Positions 25,019 through 33,829 of a stretch of DNA of 35,172 nucleotides are shown one piece after another. The stretch comes from Nitrosomonas sp. (GTDB lineage Bacteria > Pseudomonadota > Gammaproteobacteria > Burkholderiales > Nitrosomonadaceae), in the NCBI GenBank assembly GCA_024282035.1, contig JAMWZR010000024.1:1-35172 (forward strand), in the 5' to 3' direction. Position 1 is the stretch's first letter, and each line of letters begins with the position of its first letter. The notes under the pieces are model-generated. The model made no database searches, was not told the origin of the DNA, and saw only the letters and a program-made list of their open reading frames with translations. Made by a program: the position numbers and the translations under genes.

Positions 25019-25705
25019 ATGTCAGTCATGCAAACAAATTCATCGCAGTGGTCACGGATTATTTTTGCCGTATTGATTTCCTGGGTCTTGGTTACGTCTC
25101 ACACAGTCCAGGCTGATTCAACCACACCAGAGGTATCGGGTAAGTCGATTGGAGAATGGTCGGTCAAATGGTGGCGGTGGTCTCTGTCGATACCGGCTGC
25201 CAACAATCCGATGCTGGATAATAGTGGAGCCTTTTGCAATGTGCGCCAACAAGGACCAGTATGGTTTCTGACTGGAGTTTTTTTTGGTGGTAGCGCCGAG
25301 CGGCATTGCACCATTCCACATGGCAAATCCATTTTATTTCCCATTGCCAATGCATTTTGGATCAATTCAGCGCTGGACGATCCCAATAACACAGAATCGG
25401 ATTATCGCCGCCTGGCGAGCGAGTCTTTACCAGCTCCGGTTGGCAGCGATCTGGAGGCAACGCTCAATGGCAAGTCAATCGTTTTCAATCCCGACACTCC
25501 CATTGTAAGAAGCCAGTCACCGGTGTTTACAGTTCGGTTTCCCGCGGATAACGTGTTTGGATTGGATCCAGATTTACTGACCGGTTTTCCGATAGTGTCG
25601 GATGGTTTCTGGGTGATGCTGCCACCTTTAGCTCGAGGCAGTCATGTGTTGCATTTTCGTGCCGCACTGGCACAGGATGTTACCTATTATCTGACGATCC
25701 GATAA
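25019..25705 (+). CDS. Secreted Trp-rich protein of unknown function
   Basis: This is a 228-aa protein with a Sec signal (IIFAVLISWVLVTSHTVQA, then DSTT). The mature start has a recurrent motif GEWSVKWWRWSLSIPAANNP, then CNVRQQGPVWFLTGVFFGGSAERHC (two Cys, likely a disulfide) and IPHGKSILFPIANAFW. This W-S-x-x-W-W-x-W plus GPVWFL plus IPxGKxxxFPI pattern recurs in secreted proteins I remember from several environmental bacteria, but I know no characterised member. The C-terminal half is beta-strand-like and ends in HVLHFRAAL....YYLTIR, suggesting a jelly-roll or Ig-like fold. AGAGGAA lies about 6 nt before the ATG. It converges with the gene at 25801. Role unknown. Confidence 0.75.
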   Translation: MSVMQTNSSQWSRIIFAVLISWVLVTSHTVQADSTTPEVSGKSIGEWSVKWWRWSLSIPAANNPMLDNSGAFCNVRQQGPVWFLTGVFFGGSAERHCTIPHGKSILFPIANAFWINSALDDPNNTESDYRRLASESLPAPVGSDLEATLNGKSIVFNPDTPIVRSQSPVFTVRFPADNVFGLDPDLLTGFPIVSDGFWVMLPPLARGSHVLHFRAALAQDVTYYLTIR

Positions 25706-25730
25706 ACAGAAACGACACATTAATATTTAA

Positions 25731-25764
25731 AGTACGGGAAATACGTAGTAGTGTTTCTCGTACT
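25731..25764. terminator. Hairpin between convergent secreted-protein genes
   Basis: AGTACGGGAAA (25731-25741) pairs with TTTCTCGTACT (25754-25764) with one mismatch and a 12-nt loop. It is 25 nt after the plus-strand stop and 36 nt after the minus-strand stop. On the minus strand it is followed by TTTAAATATT. Confidence 0.45.
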
Positions 25765-25800
25765 ATGGGTGTTACGCAATTTGATTTACATAGACTAGTT

Positions 25801-26427
25801 CTAATATCCAAGTTTTTTTATGGCAAGACTTAAGTTTGTATTTTGCGCATTGTAGATTTCTAGTAAACGGCGATATAACTGACCTGGTCCATCTTGTGGT
25901 TCGAATCTTACTCGTTTGAACTGCCCTTCAAGCTGTACTGCAATGTAAGCGATTGGCGAATCAGCGCAACCTAAGCAGCTACCAATCTCATCAGGGAGCG
26001 CTGCGAATGACTTAAACTCCTCCAGGTTTATGATTGATTTCCATAAATCTTGATCAAGACTTTGAATTTCTAAAACAATATGAAATGGGGAAATGGCAGG
26101 AATATCGTCAGTGGTTATGGATCTTTTATGATAGATCGTGGCATTCTCTGGAGTGATGACAAGCTGGGGGAAGGAGCAATATCCAGCCAAACAAGGACCT
26201 TCCTCATATCCGAAATATATTGCACGATCGGTCTTTTTCCCCTCCACATATTCCAGTAAATCCCACCTCCCGTCCTTGGCCAATCCCAATTTGGCATTAT
26301 GTACAACACCTGGAGGGAATGTTACGTCAACTTCGTCAATTTCCAGGACGCCATTAGCGAAACGGGCATCAGAGCCCAATATGTTAACCGGGTACAGAAT
26401 CAACAAAGCAAATATAAGGTTTTTCAT
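25801..26427 (-). CDS. Secreted protein of unknown function
   Basis: This is a 208-aa protein with an N-terminal export signal (NLIFALLILYPVNILG, then SDARF). The mature chain has two close Cys pairs (GPCLAGYCSF and GSCLGCADS) that may form disulfides or bind metal. It reads otherwise as a mixed alpha/beta domain ending in a helical YRRLLEIYNAQNTNLSLAIKKLGY. Codon use is more AT-rich than in the surrounding housekeeping genes, hinting at recent acquisition. AAGGA on the minus strand lies about 9 nt before ATG 26427. No family is recognised. It stands alone between the 25019 gene and dnaE. Confidence 0.6.
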   Translation of the reverse strand: MKNLIFALLILYPVNILGSDARFANGVLEIDEVDVTFPPGVVHNAKLGLAKDGRWDLLEYVEGKKTDRAIYFGYEEGPCLAGYCSFPQLVITPENATIYHKRSITTDDIPAISPFHIVLEIQSLDQDLWKSIINLEEFKSFAALPDEIGSCLGCADSPIAYIAVQLEGQFKRVRFEPQDGPGQLYRRLLEIYNAQNTNLSLAIKKLGY

Positions 26428-26615
26428 AGTGCTTTTTCCTTTTTAAGGATATGGTTACATACCTATCTTATAGTTTCTCATGCATTTCTAGAAGTAATGG
26501 ATCCTAGCTAAGCGCATTATTACTATTAGCCAAACGGGCATGTGATAGCTACTAATCAGGTCAAGGTGGATTTCTTTAAGAAGGTGTGTGTCCTAAGAAT
26601 AGTTAATCTACTTTA

Positions 26616-29600
26616 TTAATAATTGATCTCGACATTTTCTACCTTGAAGTGCTCATGGAGTGATTGCATCAGGTCATCGTGCAGATAAACGCGCCAGTCC
26701 TGGCCGAGTTCCAGTTCACCACTGGCTTCACTGTTATGGTAGGCAAGGATGATCGGACAATAGTGTGCGTAGCGGGTTTGAGACAGGCTGGAAAAGGGGG
26801 TCAGCAAGGTTTTGAATGTGGTGATTGGGCTGACCTGGGTTGCATCGCATTGTATTCGGAGTTGTTTGGCAAAACGCGAGCGGATTCCCGCCAGGTCGTA
26901 GAGCTGTTCGGCGGTAATTCTCAGTTCATCGTCATCGTCACCGTTGTATCCTCGCTGGCTAATTTTGGCTTCGATGATCAGTAATTGGTCTTCTTTCAGC
27001 CATGAACGATGCGCATCAAACGATTCGCTGAAAACCACCACTTCAACGCGTGCCTTGCCATCATCCAGACTGATGACACCCATTCTGCCACGGCGGGTCA
27101 TTTGTACTCGGATCGAATGAATCATGCCTGCGAGCCACTGTGGTTCGCGGTTGGGTTGTAGACGATCCAACCGGGTTCGGATGAAGCGTTTGAGTTCCGG
27201 CGCGTAAGTGTCAAATGGGTGACCGCTGAAGTAGTAGCCCAATCCGATTTTTTCCTGACGCAATTTTTCCCGCTCGGCCCAGGGTTGTGTCTGAATGAGC
27301 TGTGCGTGCATTTGCGACGTATCGTCGCTTTCACCGAATAAATTGGATTGACTGGCAGCCTGACTTCTTTGTTCGGCGGATTCGATGGCCACACCTACGG
27401 AAGCCATCAAACTGGCGCGATCAGGGTTGAGTGCGTCAAAGGCGCCGACGCGAATCAGGGCTTCCATGACACGGCGATTGGCAATGCGACGATCCACGCG
27501 GTGACAGAAGTCGAACAGGTCAGTGAAAGTCCCGCCTGCGGTGCGTGTGGAAACGATGGAATTGACTGCAGACTCACCTGTACCCTTGATGGCGCCGAGT
27601 CCGAAGCGGATGGTTCGGTTATCGACCGGAACAAAGCGATAATCGGAGAGGTTGATATCGGGGGGCAGCATGATTAATCCATTGGCGATGCTGTCCTCGA
27701 CGAAAATCTGTACCTTGTCGGTGTCGTCCATGTCGGCGGACAAACACGCTGCCATGAATTCCGCCGGGTAGTGGGCTTTCAGATAAGCGGTCTGAAATGC
27801 AATCAGCGCATAGGCGGCTGCATGCGATTTGTTAAAGCCGTACCCGGCAAACTTCTCCATCAGGCCAAATAGTTCGGTGGCTTTGTCTTGGCTCAAGTTA
27901 TTGTTGATTGCACCAGCGACAAAGATATCGCGTTGCTGTGCCATTTCCTCGACTTTTTTCTTGCCCATGGCACGCCGCAGCAAATCGGCGCTGCCCAAAC
28001 TATAGCCGCCGATTACCTGTGCGATCTGCATGACCTGCTCCTGGTAAATCATGATGCCATACGTTGGGCCAAGGATGGGTTCGAGCCGTGGATCAAGGTA
28101 TTCGATCGGTTTCCTGCCGTGCTTGCGGTCGATGAATTCCGGAATCAGGTCCATGGGGCCGGGGCGATACAACGCCACAAGTGCGATGATATCCTCGAAG
28201 CGATCGGGGCGGGCCTTTTGTAACAAATCGATCATGCCACGCGATTCAAACTGGAAAATGCCGACAGCATTGCCTTTGCGCATCAGCGTGTAGGTCATGT
28301 CGTCATCCAGTGGCAAGCCTTCGAGGGAGAAAGCACGGTTTGCCGTATTGGTATCGTCGGCATGCAGCTGCCGGATATAGGTGACGGCACGATCCAGAAT
28401 CGTCAGCGTGCGCAATCCCAGAAAGTCGAATTTCACCAGGCCGATCTTTTCAACGTCATCCTTATCGAGCTGACTGACGACGGAATCGGCAGATTCGGTA
28501 CAGTAAATCGGACAAAAGTCAGTGATTTCACTGGAGGCGATCAGTACACCGCCGGCATGCATGCCGATGTTACGCGTGATGCCTTCCAGGCTTTCCGCCA
28601 GTTCCAGCAGATTGCGTACATCTTCCTCGGCTTCGGCGCGCAGATTGAGCTGTGGCTCCATCTGGCGTGCTTTCTTGAGTGTCATGCCAATTTCGAACGG
28701 TACCAGCTTGGCGAGCTGATCGACAAAGTTGTATGGCAAATCCATGACCCGACCAATGTCGCGAATAACAGCCTTGGCTGCCATCGTTCCAAACGTTGCG
28801 ATTTGCGACACCTTGCCGGTACCGTAGCGTTGTTTGACATAGTCGATGACCAGTTCGCGCCGGTCCTGGCAGAAATCGATATCGAAATCCGGCATCGATA
28901 CCCGTTCCGGATTGAGGAATCGCTCGAACAGCAGATCGTAGCGCAGAGGATCGAGATCTGTGATGCCGAGTGAATAGGCCACCAGTGAACCTGCGCCGGA
29001 ACCACGCCCTGGACCGACGGGAACATCGTTGTGCTTGGCCCAGTTGATAAAGTCGGCAACGATCAGAAAGTAGCCGGCAAAACCCATTTGAATGATGGTA
29101 TTGACCTCGAACTCGAGGCGAGCCAGATATTTTGGCAGCACCTCGGTGCGGGTCTGAGCATCCGGGAACAGATGCAACATGCGGTCGTGCAGGCCGGTTG
29201 CAGCCTGATCCTGCAGATATTGCTCCAGACTTTCATTATTTGGTGTCGGAAACAAAGGCAAGCGGTTGATGCCCAGTTCAAGTCTGAGGTTGCAGCGCTT
29301 GGCGATTTCAATGGTGTTGGTCAGAGCGCTGGGAATATCTACAAACAGTTGCGCCATTTCCACCTGATTTTTGAAATACTGTTGTTCAGTGAATTGTTTC
29401 GGTCGGCGCTTATCGCCCAGTACATACCCTTCCGCAATGCAAACCCGTGCTTCGTGTGCGAGATAATCCTCAGGATCAAGAAATTGCACGGCATGTGTGG
29501 CTACGACAGGCAGGTCGTATTGCTTTGCCAGTTCCAGCGTTTGCTGGATCAGCTGTTCCTCTCCAGCATGTCCATCGCGCTGGATTTCCAGATAGAAACG

Positions 29601-30104
29601 ATCGGGAAAGAGTTCTGCCCATTTTCGCGTGGCCGCTTCAGCCTGATGAAAATTGTTTTGTAGCAGGTTAAAGCCGATGTCACCCAGACGTGCACCGGAT
29701 AGCGCGATCAGTCCCTGCGTTCCGGAGGCATTTTCCAGCAGCCACGATGCCCTGATTTCTGCACGTCCATGAAACTGGTTTTCGCGATAGGCACGGGATA
29801 AAAGCCGCGATAACAGCAGATAGCCTTGATGCGACTGGCATAGCAGCAACAGCCGAACCGGTTTGGAACGATCAGTCTCGTTGGTGACCCACACATCGCA
29901 GCCGAGAATCGGCTTGATGCCTTTCTGATTAGCTGTCTGGTAAAACTTGACCAGACCAAAAAGATTGGCAAGATCAGTCAGCGCCAGAGCTGGCATGTGA
30001 TCCGAAGCCGCTTTGGCGATCACATCCGGAATGCGGATGGTACTGTCCAGAATGGAAAATTCGCTGTGCAGGCGTAAGTGAATAAAAGCAGGATCAGTGG
30101 GCAT
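26616..30104 (-). CDS. dnaE: DNA polymerase III alpha subunit
   Basis: This is the 1162-aa replicative polymerase catalytic subunit. An N-terminal PHP domain begins FIHLRLHSEFSILDS. The palm contains PGRGSGAGSLVAY (about 364-376) and the catalytic aspartates Asp406 and Asp408 in MPDFDIDFCQDRR. A third is in KFDFLGLRTLT. The fingers carry YRPGPMDLIPEFIDRKHG and YGIMIYQEQVMQIAQ, followed by the beta-binding/OB region near the C-terminus (GMIHSIRVQMTRRGRMGVISLDDG). The frame opens at ATG 30149, but MPTDPAFIHLRLHSE at 30104 gives the family length (E. coli 1160 aa) and leaves 60 bp to the divergent trhP start. The standard PHP pattern HSEYSxxDG is HSEFSILDS here. PHP exonuclease activity is not assumed. 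Confidence 0.96.
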   Translation of the reverse strand: MPTDPAFIHLRLHSEFSILDSTIRIPDVIAKAASDHMPALALTDLANLFGLVKFYQTANQKGIKPILGCDVWVTNETDRSKPVRLLLLCQSHQGYLLLSRLLSRAYRENQFHGRAEIRASWLLENASGTQGLIALSGARLGDIGFNLLQNNFHQAEAATRKWAELFPDRFYLEIQRDGHAGEEQLIQQTLELAKQYDLPVVATHAVQFLDPEDYLAHEARVCIAEGYVLGDKRRPKQFTEQQYFKNQVEMAQLFVDIPSALTNTIEIAKRCNLRLELGINRLPLFPTPNNESLEQYLQDQAATGLHDRMLHLFPDAQTRTEVLPKYLARLEFEVNTIIQMGFAGYFLIVADFINWAKHNDVPVGPGRGSGAGSLVAYSLGITDLDPLRYDLLFERFLNPERVSMPDFDIDFCQDRRELVIDYVKQRYGTGKVSQIATFGTMAAKAVIRDIGRVMDLPYNFVDQLAKLVPFEIGMTLKKARQMEPQLNLRAEAEEDVRNLLELAESLEGITRNIGMHAGGVLIASSEITDFCPIYCTESADSVVSQLDKDDVEKIGLVKFDFLGLRTLTILDRAVTYIRQLHADDTNTANRAFSLEGLPLDDDMTYTLMRKGNAVGIFQFESRGMIDLLQKARPDRFEDIIALVALYRPGPMDLIPEFIDRKHGRKPIEYLDPRLEPILGPTYGIMIYQEQVMQIAQVIGGYSLGSADLLRRAMGKKKVEEMAQQRDIFVAGAINNNLSQDKATELFGLMEKFAGYGFNKSHAAAYALIAFQTAYLKAHYPAEFMAACLSADMDDTDKVQIFVEDSIANGLIMLPPDINLSDYRFVPVDNRTIRFGLGAIKGTGESAVNSIVSTRTAGGTFTDLFDFCHRVDRRIANRRVMEALIRVGAFDALNPDRASLMASVGVAIESAEQRSQAASQSNLFGESDDTSQMHAQLIQTQPWAEREKLRQEKIGLGYYFSGHPFDTYAPELKRFIRTRLDRLQPNREPQWLAGMIHSIRVQMTRRGRMGVISLDDGKARVEVVVFSESFDAHRSWLKEDQLLIIEAKISQRGYNGDDDDELRITAEQLYDLAGIRSRFAKQLRIQCDATQVSPITTFKTLLTPFSSLSQTRYAHYCPIILAYHNSEASGELELGQDWRVYLHDDLMQSLHEHFKVENVEINY

Positions 30105-30164
30105 GGTGATACAATTCTGGTCGGTCAAAATTGTCATGATTACATTCAAAGCCTATTTTACATT

Positions 30165-31532
30165 ATGTTGAAATCACCCGAACTTTTACTTCCTGCTGGT
30201 TCTCTGGAAAAAATGCGTGTGGCGTATGCCTTTGGCGCAGATGCGGTCTATGCCGGGCAACCACGATATTCATTGCGAGCCCGCAACAACGAGTTTGCGC
30301 TCGAACAATTGCAGACGGGTATCGCCGAGGCGCATGCTCTTGGCAAGAAATTCCTGGTGGCGAGCAATCTGATGCCGCACAACGCCAAGGTCAAAACATA
30401 TCTGAATGATATGGCGCCCGTCATCGACATGAAACCGGATGCGCTGATCATGGCCGATCCGGGATTGATCATGATGGTGCGAGAAAGATGGCCGGATGTA
30501 CCGATTCATCTGTCGGTGCAAGCCAATACGGTGAACTACATGGGTGTCAAGTTCTGGCAGAAGATCGGTCTGACACGCGTTATTTTGTCGCGCGAACTGT
30601 CGCTGGACGAAGTGGCACAGATTCGCGACCTGTGTCCGGACATGGAACTGGAGGTATTTGTACATGGTGCGTTGTGCATAGCGTATTCCGGGCGCTGTCT
30701 GCTGTCTGGTTATTTCAATCATCGTGATCCCAATCAGGGTACGTGTACCAATTCCTGCCGCTGGGATTACAAGGTGAAAGCAGCAGAAGAAAGCCCAAGT
30801 GGTGACATTCAGGAAATCGGCAAGATCGACTTCGACTTCGGACAAGCCATGCAGCAGTCGCAACAGTCGGGATTGTCAGGCGGCTGTGGTTCGATCGAGC
30901 GCCATCCGGCGGCGGATCAGGTATATCTGATCGAGGAAAAGGAGCGCCCGGGACAACTGATGCCTATCATGGAAGACGAACATGGCACGTATATCATGAA
31001 TTCCAAGGATTTGCGCGCTGTCGAACATGTCGAGCGGCTGGTCAAGATCGGGGTGGATTCACTGAAAATCGAAGGGCGCACCAAATCGCTTTACTATGTG
31101 GCGCGAACAGCACAGGTTTATCGCCAGGCCATTGACGATGCCGTGGCAAACCGACCATTTGATCTGGGATTGCTGGGAGAACTGGAAGGGTTGGCCAATC
31201 GCGGTTATACCAGTGGTTTTTATCAACGTCACAGCACTCACGAAACGCAAAACTACTTGCGTGGACACTCTGAATCCACGCGCAGCCAGTACGTCGGTGA
31301 TGTCACCGGCTTCGATGCAGCCATCGGCATGGCGGAAGTGCTGGTCAAAAACCGCTTTCAGGTTGGTGACCGACTTGAAATCATCCACCCGGATGGCAAT
31401 GAAGTCGTGGAATTATCGCAAATGCTGGATACCGCTGGCAGGCCGGTGCAAGTTGCTCCTGGCAGTGGACACCGAGTGCGGATTCCTTTGCGCAAACCGG
31501 TGCAAAGCGCATTTGTTGCACGGTTTTTTTAA
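30165..31532 (+). CDS. trhP: tRNA 5-hydroxyuridine synthesis protein TrhP (U32 family, YegQ)
   Basis: This is a 455-aa cytoplasmic protein of the peptidase-U32 family. Its characterised members (TrhP/RlhA) are Fe-S, prephenate-dependent RNA hydroxylases that form ho5U at tRNA position 34. MLKSPELLLPAGSLEKMRVA and FGADAVYAGQPRYSLRARN are the family N-terminus. The four probable cluster Cys are Cys171, Cys178, Cys194 and Cys198, in VHGALCIAYSGRCLLSGYF and NQGTCTNSCRW. Length equals E. coli YegQ (453 aa). The frame extends to 30078, but that region overlaps dnaE; ATG 30165 gives the family start. It diverges from dnaE. A terminator is written into its last codons (31495-31530). A peptidase role is not supported. 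Confidence 0.94.
   Translation: MLKSPELLLPAGSLEKMRVAYAFGADAVYAGQPRYSLRARNNEFALEQLQTGIAEAHALGKKFLVASNLMPHNAKVKTYLNDMAPVIDMKPDALIMADPGLIMMVRERWPDVPIHLSVQANTVNYMGVKFWQKIGLTRVILSRELSLDEVAQIRDLCPDMELEVFVHGALCIAYSGRCLLSGYFNHRDPNQGTCTNSCRWDYKVKAAEESPSGDIQEIGKIDFDFGQAMQQSQQSGLSGGCGSIERHPAADQVYLIEEKERPGQLMPIMEDEHGTYIMNSKDLRAVEHVERLVKIGVDSLKIEGRTKSLYYVARTAQVYRQAIDDAVANRPFDLGLLGELEGLANRGYTSGFYQRHSTHETQNYLRGHSESTRSQYVGDVTGFDAAIGMAEVLVKNRFQVGDRLEIIHPDGNEVVELSQMLDTAGRPVQVAPGSGHRVRIPLRKPVQSAFVARFF
31495..31530 (+). terminator. Intrinsic terminator embedded in the trhP 3' end
   Basis: AACCGGTGCAA (31495-31505) pairs with TTGCACGGTT (31516-31525) with one bulged G. Seven T (31524-31530) follow at once, just before the final bases of the TAA stop. 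Stem and T-run are thus coding sequence. It works for the plus strand only. Confidence 0.7.
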
Positions 31533-31550
31533 TCTGAACCGATCTCTATC

Positions 31551-32570
31551 CTAGAAACCGGCAGTGATGGCCTGCGATAGAAAGCTGTCCGTGCTGCCGA
31601 CCAATACAATCTCATTTCCCGGACCGGCGTAGAAATAAATATTGCCTTGCTGTTCGCCCAGCGCATTGCCATTGGCATAGATACGGGCGTGGTAACCCAG
31701 GATATCCTGGGATTGCGGATGATCCGGAAAGAGTTGCGGATAGCGGTTTTCTCCCCAGCTAAATATCCTGTCAGCAGTCGTATTCGGTGTGGTGGTCGTG
31801 GTGAAGCCGTAGGACGTGATGGCAGTGTTGCCGTGACCGGTGGAATCCTGTACCACTCCGGCTTCAAAACCAATGAAATACAATGTGCCCGGCGACAGAT
31901 CGAATGTGGGGTCTAGCGTCAGGGTTGAATCTGTAATCGTAAGCCGATTGCTGGTGTTTACATCAAATGACTCGACCAACACATTGTTGGCGTTGCTGAG
32001 TGTAATCAATCCGCTTCCACCCTGAATGGGTTTGTTGAATGTGAAACCGATGTTGCTGCCGAGAGGTACACCGGTAGCCGAATTATTCGGACTGAATGTT
32101 GAAATGACCGGTGCTGTCCCCGGAAAAACCGGTGGTATGGTATCCAGATCTTCATAAATGGCGATAGCGGCATAAAGGCTAGTGTCGGCAAATCCCTGCC
32201 GCCACGATGCATCGACATAATAGCTGCCATCCCTGGGGGCTGTGAAACGGAGATGATCGGTGCCGATGACGCCGCTGCGATCATCTGCGGCGATGATGAC
32301 GCCCTGGTCATCAATAAGTTGCAATTCGGCAGGATCAAAATAACTCTGGCTGAAAATATCGTAAGTTGCGCCTGCTGTGACAGCAAAGACAAAAACTGTA
32401 GACGTTCCGACAGTTTTGACTCCGGTGGAATAGGTTGTGCTGAAATCCCAATCCAATGCATGTCCTACCGTACCGATCGGTGGAATGTATTGGGAAAAGC
32501 TCAGCGGCAGGGCCGATGCGATGGTCTGATTCGTAAAGAAGGCAAAGTTCTGATCAGTATCAATGAACAT
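31551..32570 (-). CDS. Modular PPC-like / Ig-like (SbsA-type) protein with distinctive C-terminal module
   Basis: This is a 339-aa protein of at least three parts. Residues about 40-145 resemble a bacterial pre-peptidase C-terminal (PPC) beta-sandwich: YDIFSQSYFDPAELQLIDDQ, then DHLRFTAPRDGSYYVDAS. After a Pro-rich linker, about 155-265 is an Ig-like SbsA/Big_5 domain (PVISTFSPNNSATGVPLGSN, ITFTFNKPI-like core, GTLYFIGFEAGVVQDSTGHG). The last 70 residues begin DRIFSWGENRYPQLFPDH and end VGSTDSFLSQAITAGF, a compact module I recall recurring at the C-termini of extracellular betaproteobacterial proteins. There is no N-terminal Sec signal. AAGGAG (32578-32583) 7 nt upstream sets the start at 32570, not 32603. 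The composition (Thr/Ser/Asp/Gly, no Cys) suits secretion by a signal-independent route, perhaps type I. Function unknown. Confidence 0.78.
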   Translation of the reverse strand: MFIDTDQNFAFFTNQTIASALPLSFSQYIPPIGTVGHALDWDFSTTYSTGVKTVGTSTVFVFAVTAGATYDIFSQSYFDPAELQLIDDQGVIIAADDRSGVIGTDHLRFTAPRDGSYYVDASWRQGFADTSLYAAIAIYEDLDTIPPVFPGTAPVISTFSPNNSATGVPLGSNIGFTFNKPIQGGSGLITLSNANNVLVESFDVNTSNRLTITDSTLTLDPTFDLSPGTLYFIGFEAGVVQDSTGHGNTAITSYGFTTTTTPNTTADRIFSWGENRYPQLFPDHPQSQDILGYHARIYANGNALGEQQGNIYFYAGPGNEIVLVGSTDSFLSQAITAGF

Positions 32571-32577
32571 GGAAATG

Positions 32578-32583
32578 CTCCTT
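32578..32583 (-). promoter_or_regulatory. Shine-Dalgarno that sets the Ig-like protein start
   Basis: AAGGAG on the minus strand is 7 nt before ATG 32570. It lies within the longer frame starting at 32603. Confidence 0.65.
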
Positions 32584-32690
32584 TTCTGGTTATTTTTGTT
32601 CATGAATCAGAGCATTATACTGTGAGAGGTCAACACATGCCCATAGGCGAAGATGCCCTGTATTGATGGCATTACATCATGGGATACACG

Positions 32691-33698
32691 TCAGCCAGGC
32701 CGGCACTGGTGATCAAAGAAGCTAAGAATTTTCTGCGGCAACCAGTTCAGTCTTCCCGGAAAGGGACCCTGCATGAATCCGGCATGACCTCCTTCGGGTG
32801 GAAATTCCAGCACGACCGATGATGAGACTTCATTCGTTTTTGGCAAAACCGATGCCGGCATGAAAGGATCATTGCGGGCATTGATGACCAATGTAGGAAC
32901 CTGAATCTGTCCCAGCCATTGCTTGCTGCTGGATAAGCGCCAGTATTCATCGGTATTTTTGAAACCATGCAGTGGCGCCGTGACGACATTGTCGAACTCG
33001 TAAATGGACGAGCACTGTCTGAGGGCCCGTGCATCAAACAACCCAGGAAACTGGGCCAGTTTCTGAAAAGACTTTTCTTTTAGTGTGTCGAGAAAATGGC
33101 GGGTATACACCTGGTTGAAACCGACATCTAGCGCTGCTCCCGCGGCTGCCAGATCAAGCGGCACCGAGATTGCTGCAGCACCGGCGACCATTTGCGTCGC
33201 GGCGGTGCCCTGTTCGCCCAACCATTTCAAAAGAGCATTACCACCCAGAGAGACCCCGATGACGTAAACAGGTTGTGAGGATCGCACTTCTTGTGTGATG
33301 CGCCGCAACATCCAGTCGATTTCTGTGGAATCTCCAGCATGATAAGCGCGCTCCAAGCGGTTGGGTTCACCCGAACATCCACGAAAGTGGATCACCGCGC
33401 TTCGCCAGTGATGGTGCCTCAGATGATGGATGAAACTGAGGATGTAATGACTGGATGAACCCCCTTCCAGGCCGTGAAAAAAAATGACCAACGGGGCCTG
33501 TGGCGAGCCATCGATCCAGTCGACATCGACAAAATCACCGTCATCCAGCTCCCAGCGTTGTCTTCTGTACTGGAAACGCTGCAGCGGTCTTGCAAAATAG
33601 GGGTACAGTGTTTGTATGTTGCCGCCGGGTAACCAGGAAGGAGCAATATACGGTTTAGTGTAGTGTGGAATGGTATGATTCGATGCTGCTGAAAACAT
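32691..33698 (-). CDS. YheT-type alpha/beta hydrolase
   Basis: This is a 335-aa alpha/beta-hydrolase of the YheT/COG0429 family (predicted esterase, no signal peptide). PYIAPSWLPGGNIQTLYPYF is the family N-terminus. The oxyanion region is FFHGLEGGSSSHYI, and HFRGCSGEPNR is also conserved. The triad is Ser150 in GVSLGGN, Asp277 in NARNDPFMP and His305 in EGGHAGFMQG. Length matches E. coli YheT (340 aa). Physiological substrates of the family are not established; short-chain ester or lipid-related activity is usually suggested. It diverges from the fatty-acid isomerase gene across 131 bp, and a lipid link is possible but only inferred. The start is the ATG at 33698, without a strong ribosome site. 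Confidence 0.92.
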   Translation of the reverse strand: MFSAASNHTIPHYTKPYIAPSWLPGGNIQTLYPYFARPLQRFQYRRQRWELDDGDFVDVDWIDGSPQAPLVIFFHGLEGGSSSHYILSFIHHLRHHHWRSAVIHFRGCSGEPNRLERAYHAGDSTEIDWMLRRITQEVRSSQPVYVIGVSLGGNALLKWLGEQGTAATQMVAGAAAISVPLDLAAAGAALDVGFNQVYTRHFLDTLKEKSFQKLAQFPGLFDARALRQCSSIYEFDNVVTAPLHGFKNTDEYWRLSSSKQWLGQIQVPTLVINARNDPFMPASVLPKTNEVSSSVVLEFPPEGGHAGFMQGPFPGRLNWLPQKILSFFDHQCRPG

Positions 33699-33829
33699 GA
33701 TTCTTGGTTATAGGTTTAGTAGGAATATCGGAGTGGTCGGTGTTTGGCTGTCTGACTGACTGCCGAACATTACAGCCCGACAGGCTATCAGGTAGCATTT
33801 TTTCAATCAATAAAAATATGGAGTCGCTC

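Noticed and set aside
30105-30149. Longer DnaE N-terminus starting at 30149
   Set aside because: The shorter form from 30104 matches the family length and start, and the extension would fill the space shared with the divergent trhP promoter.
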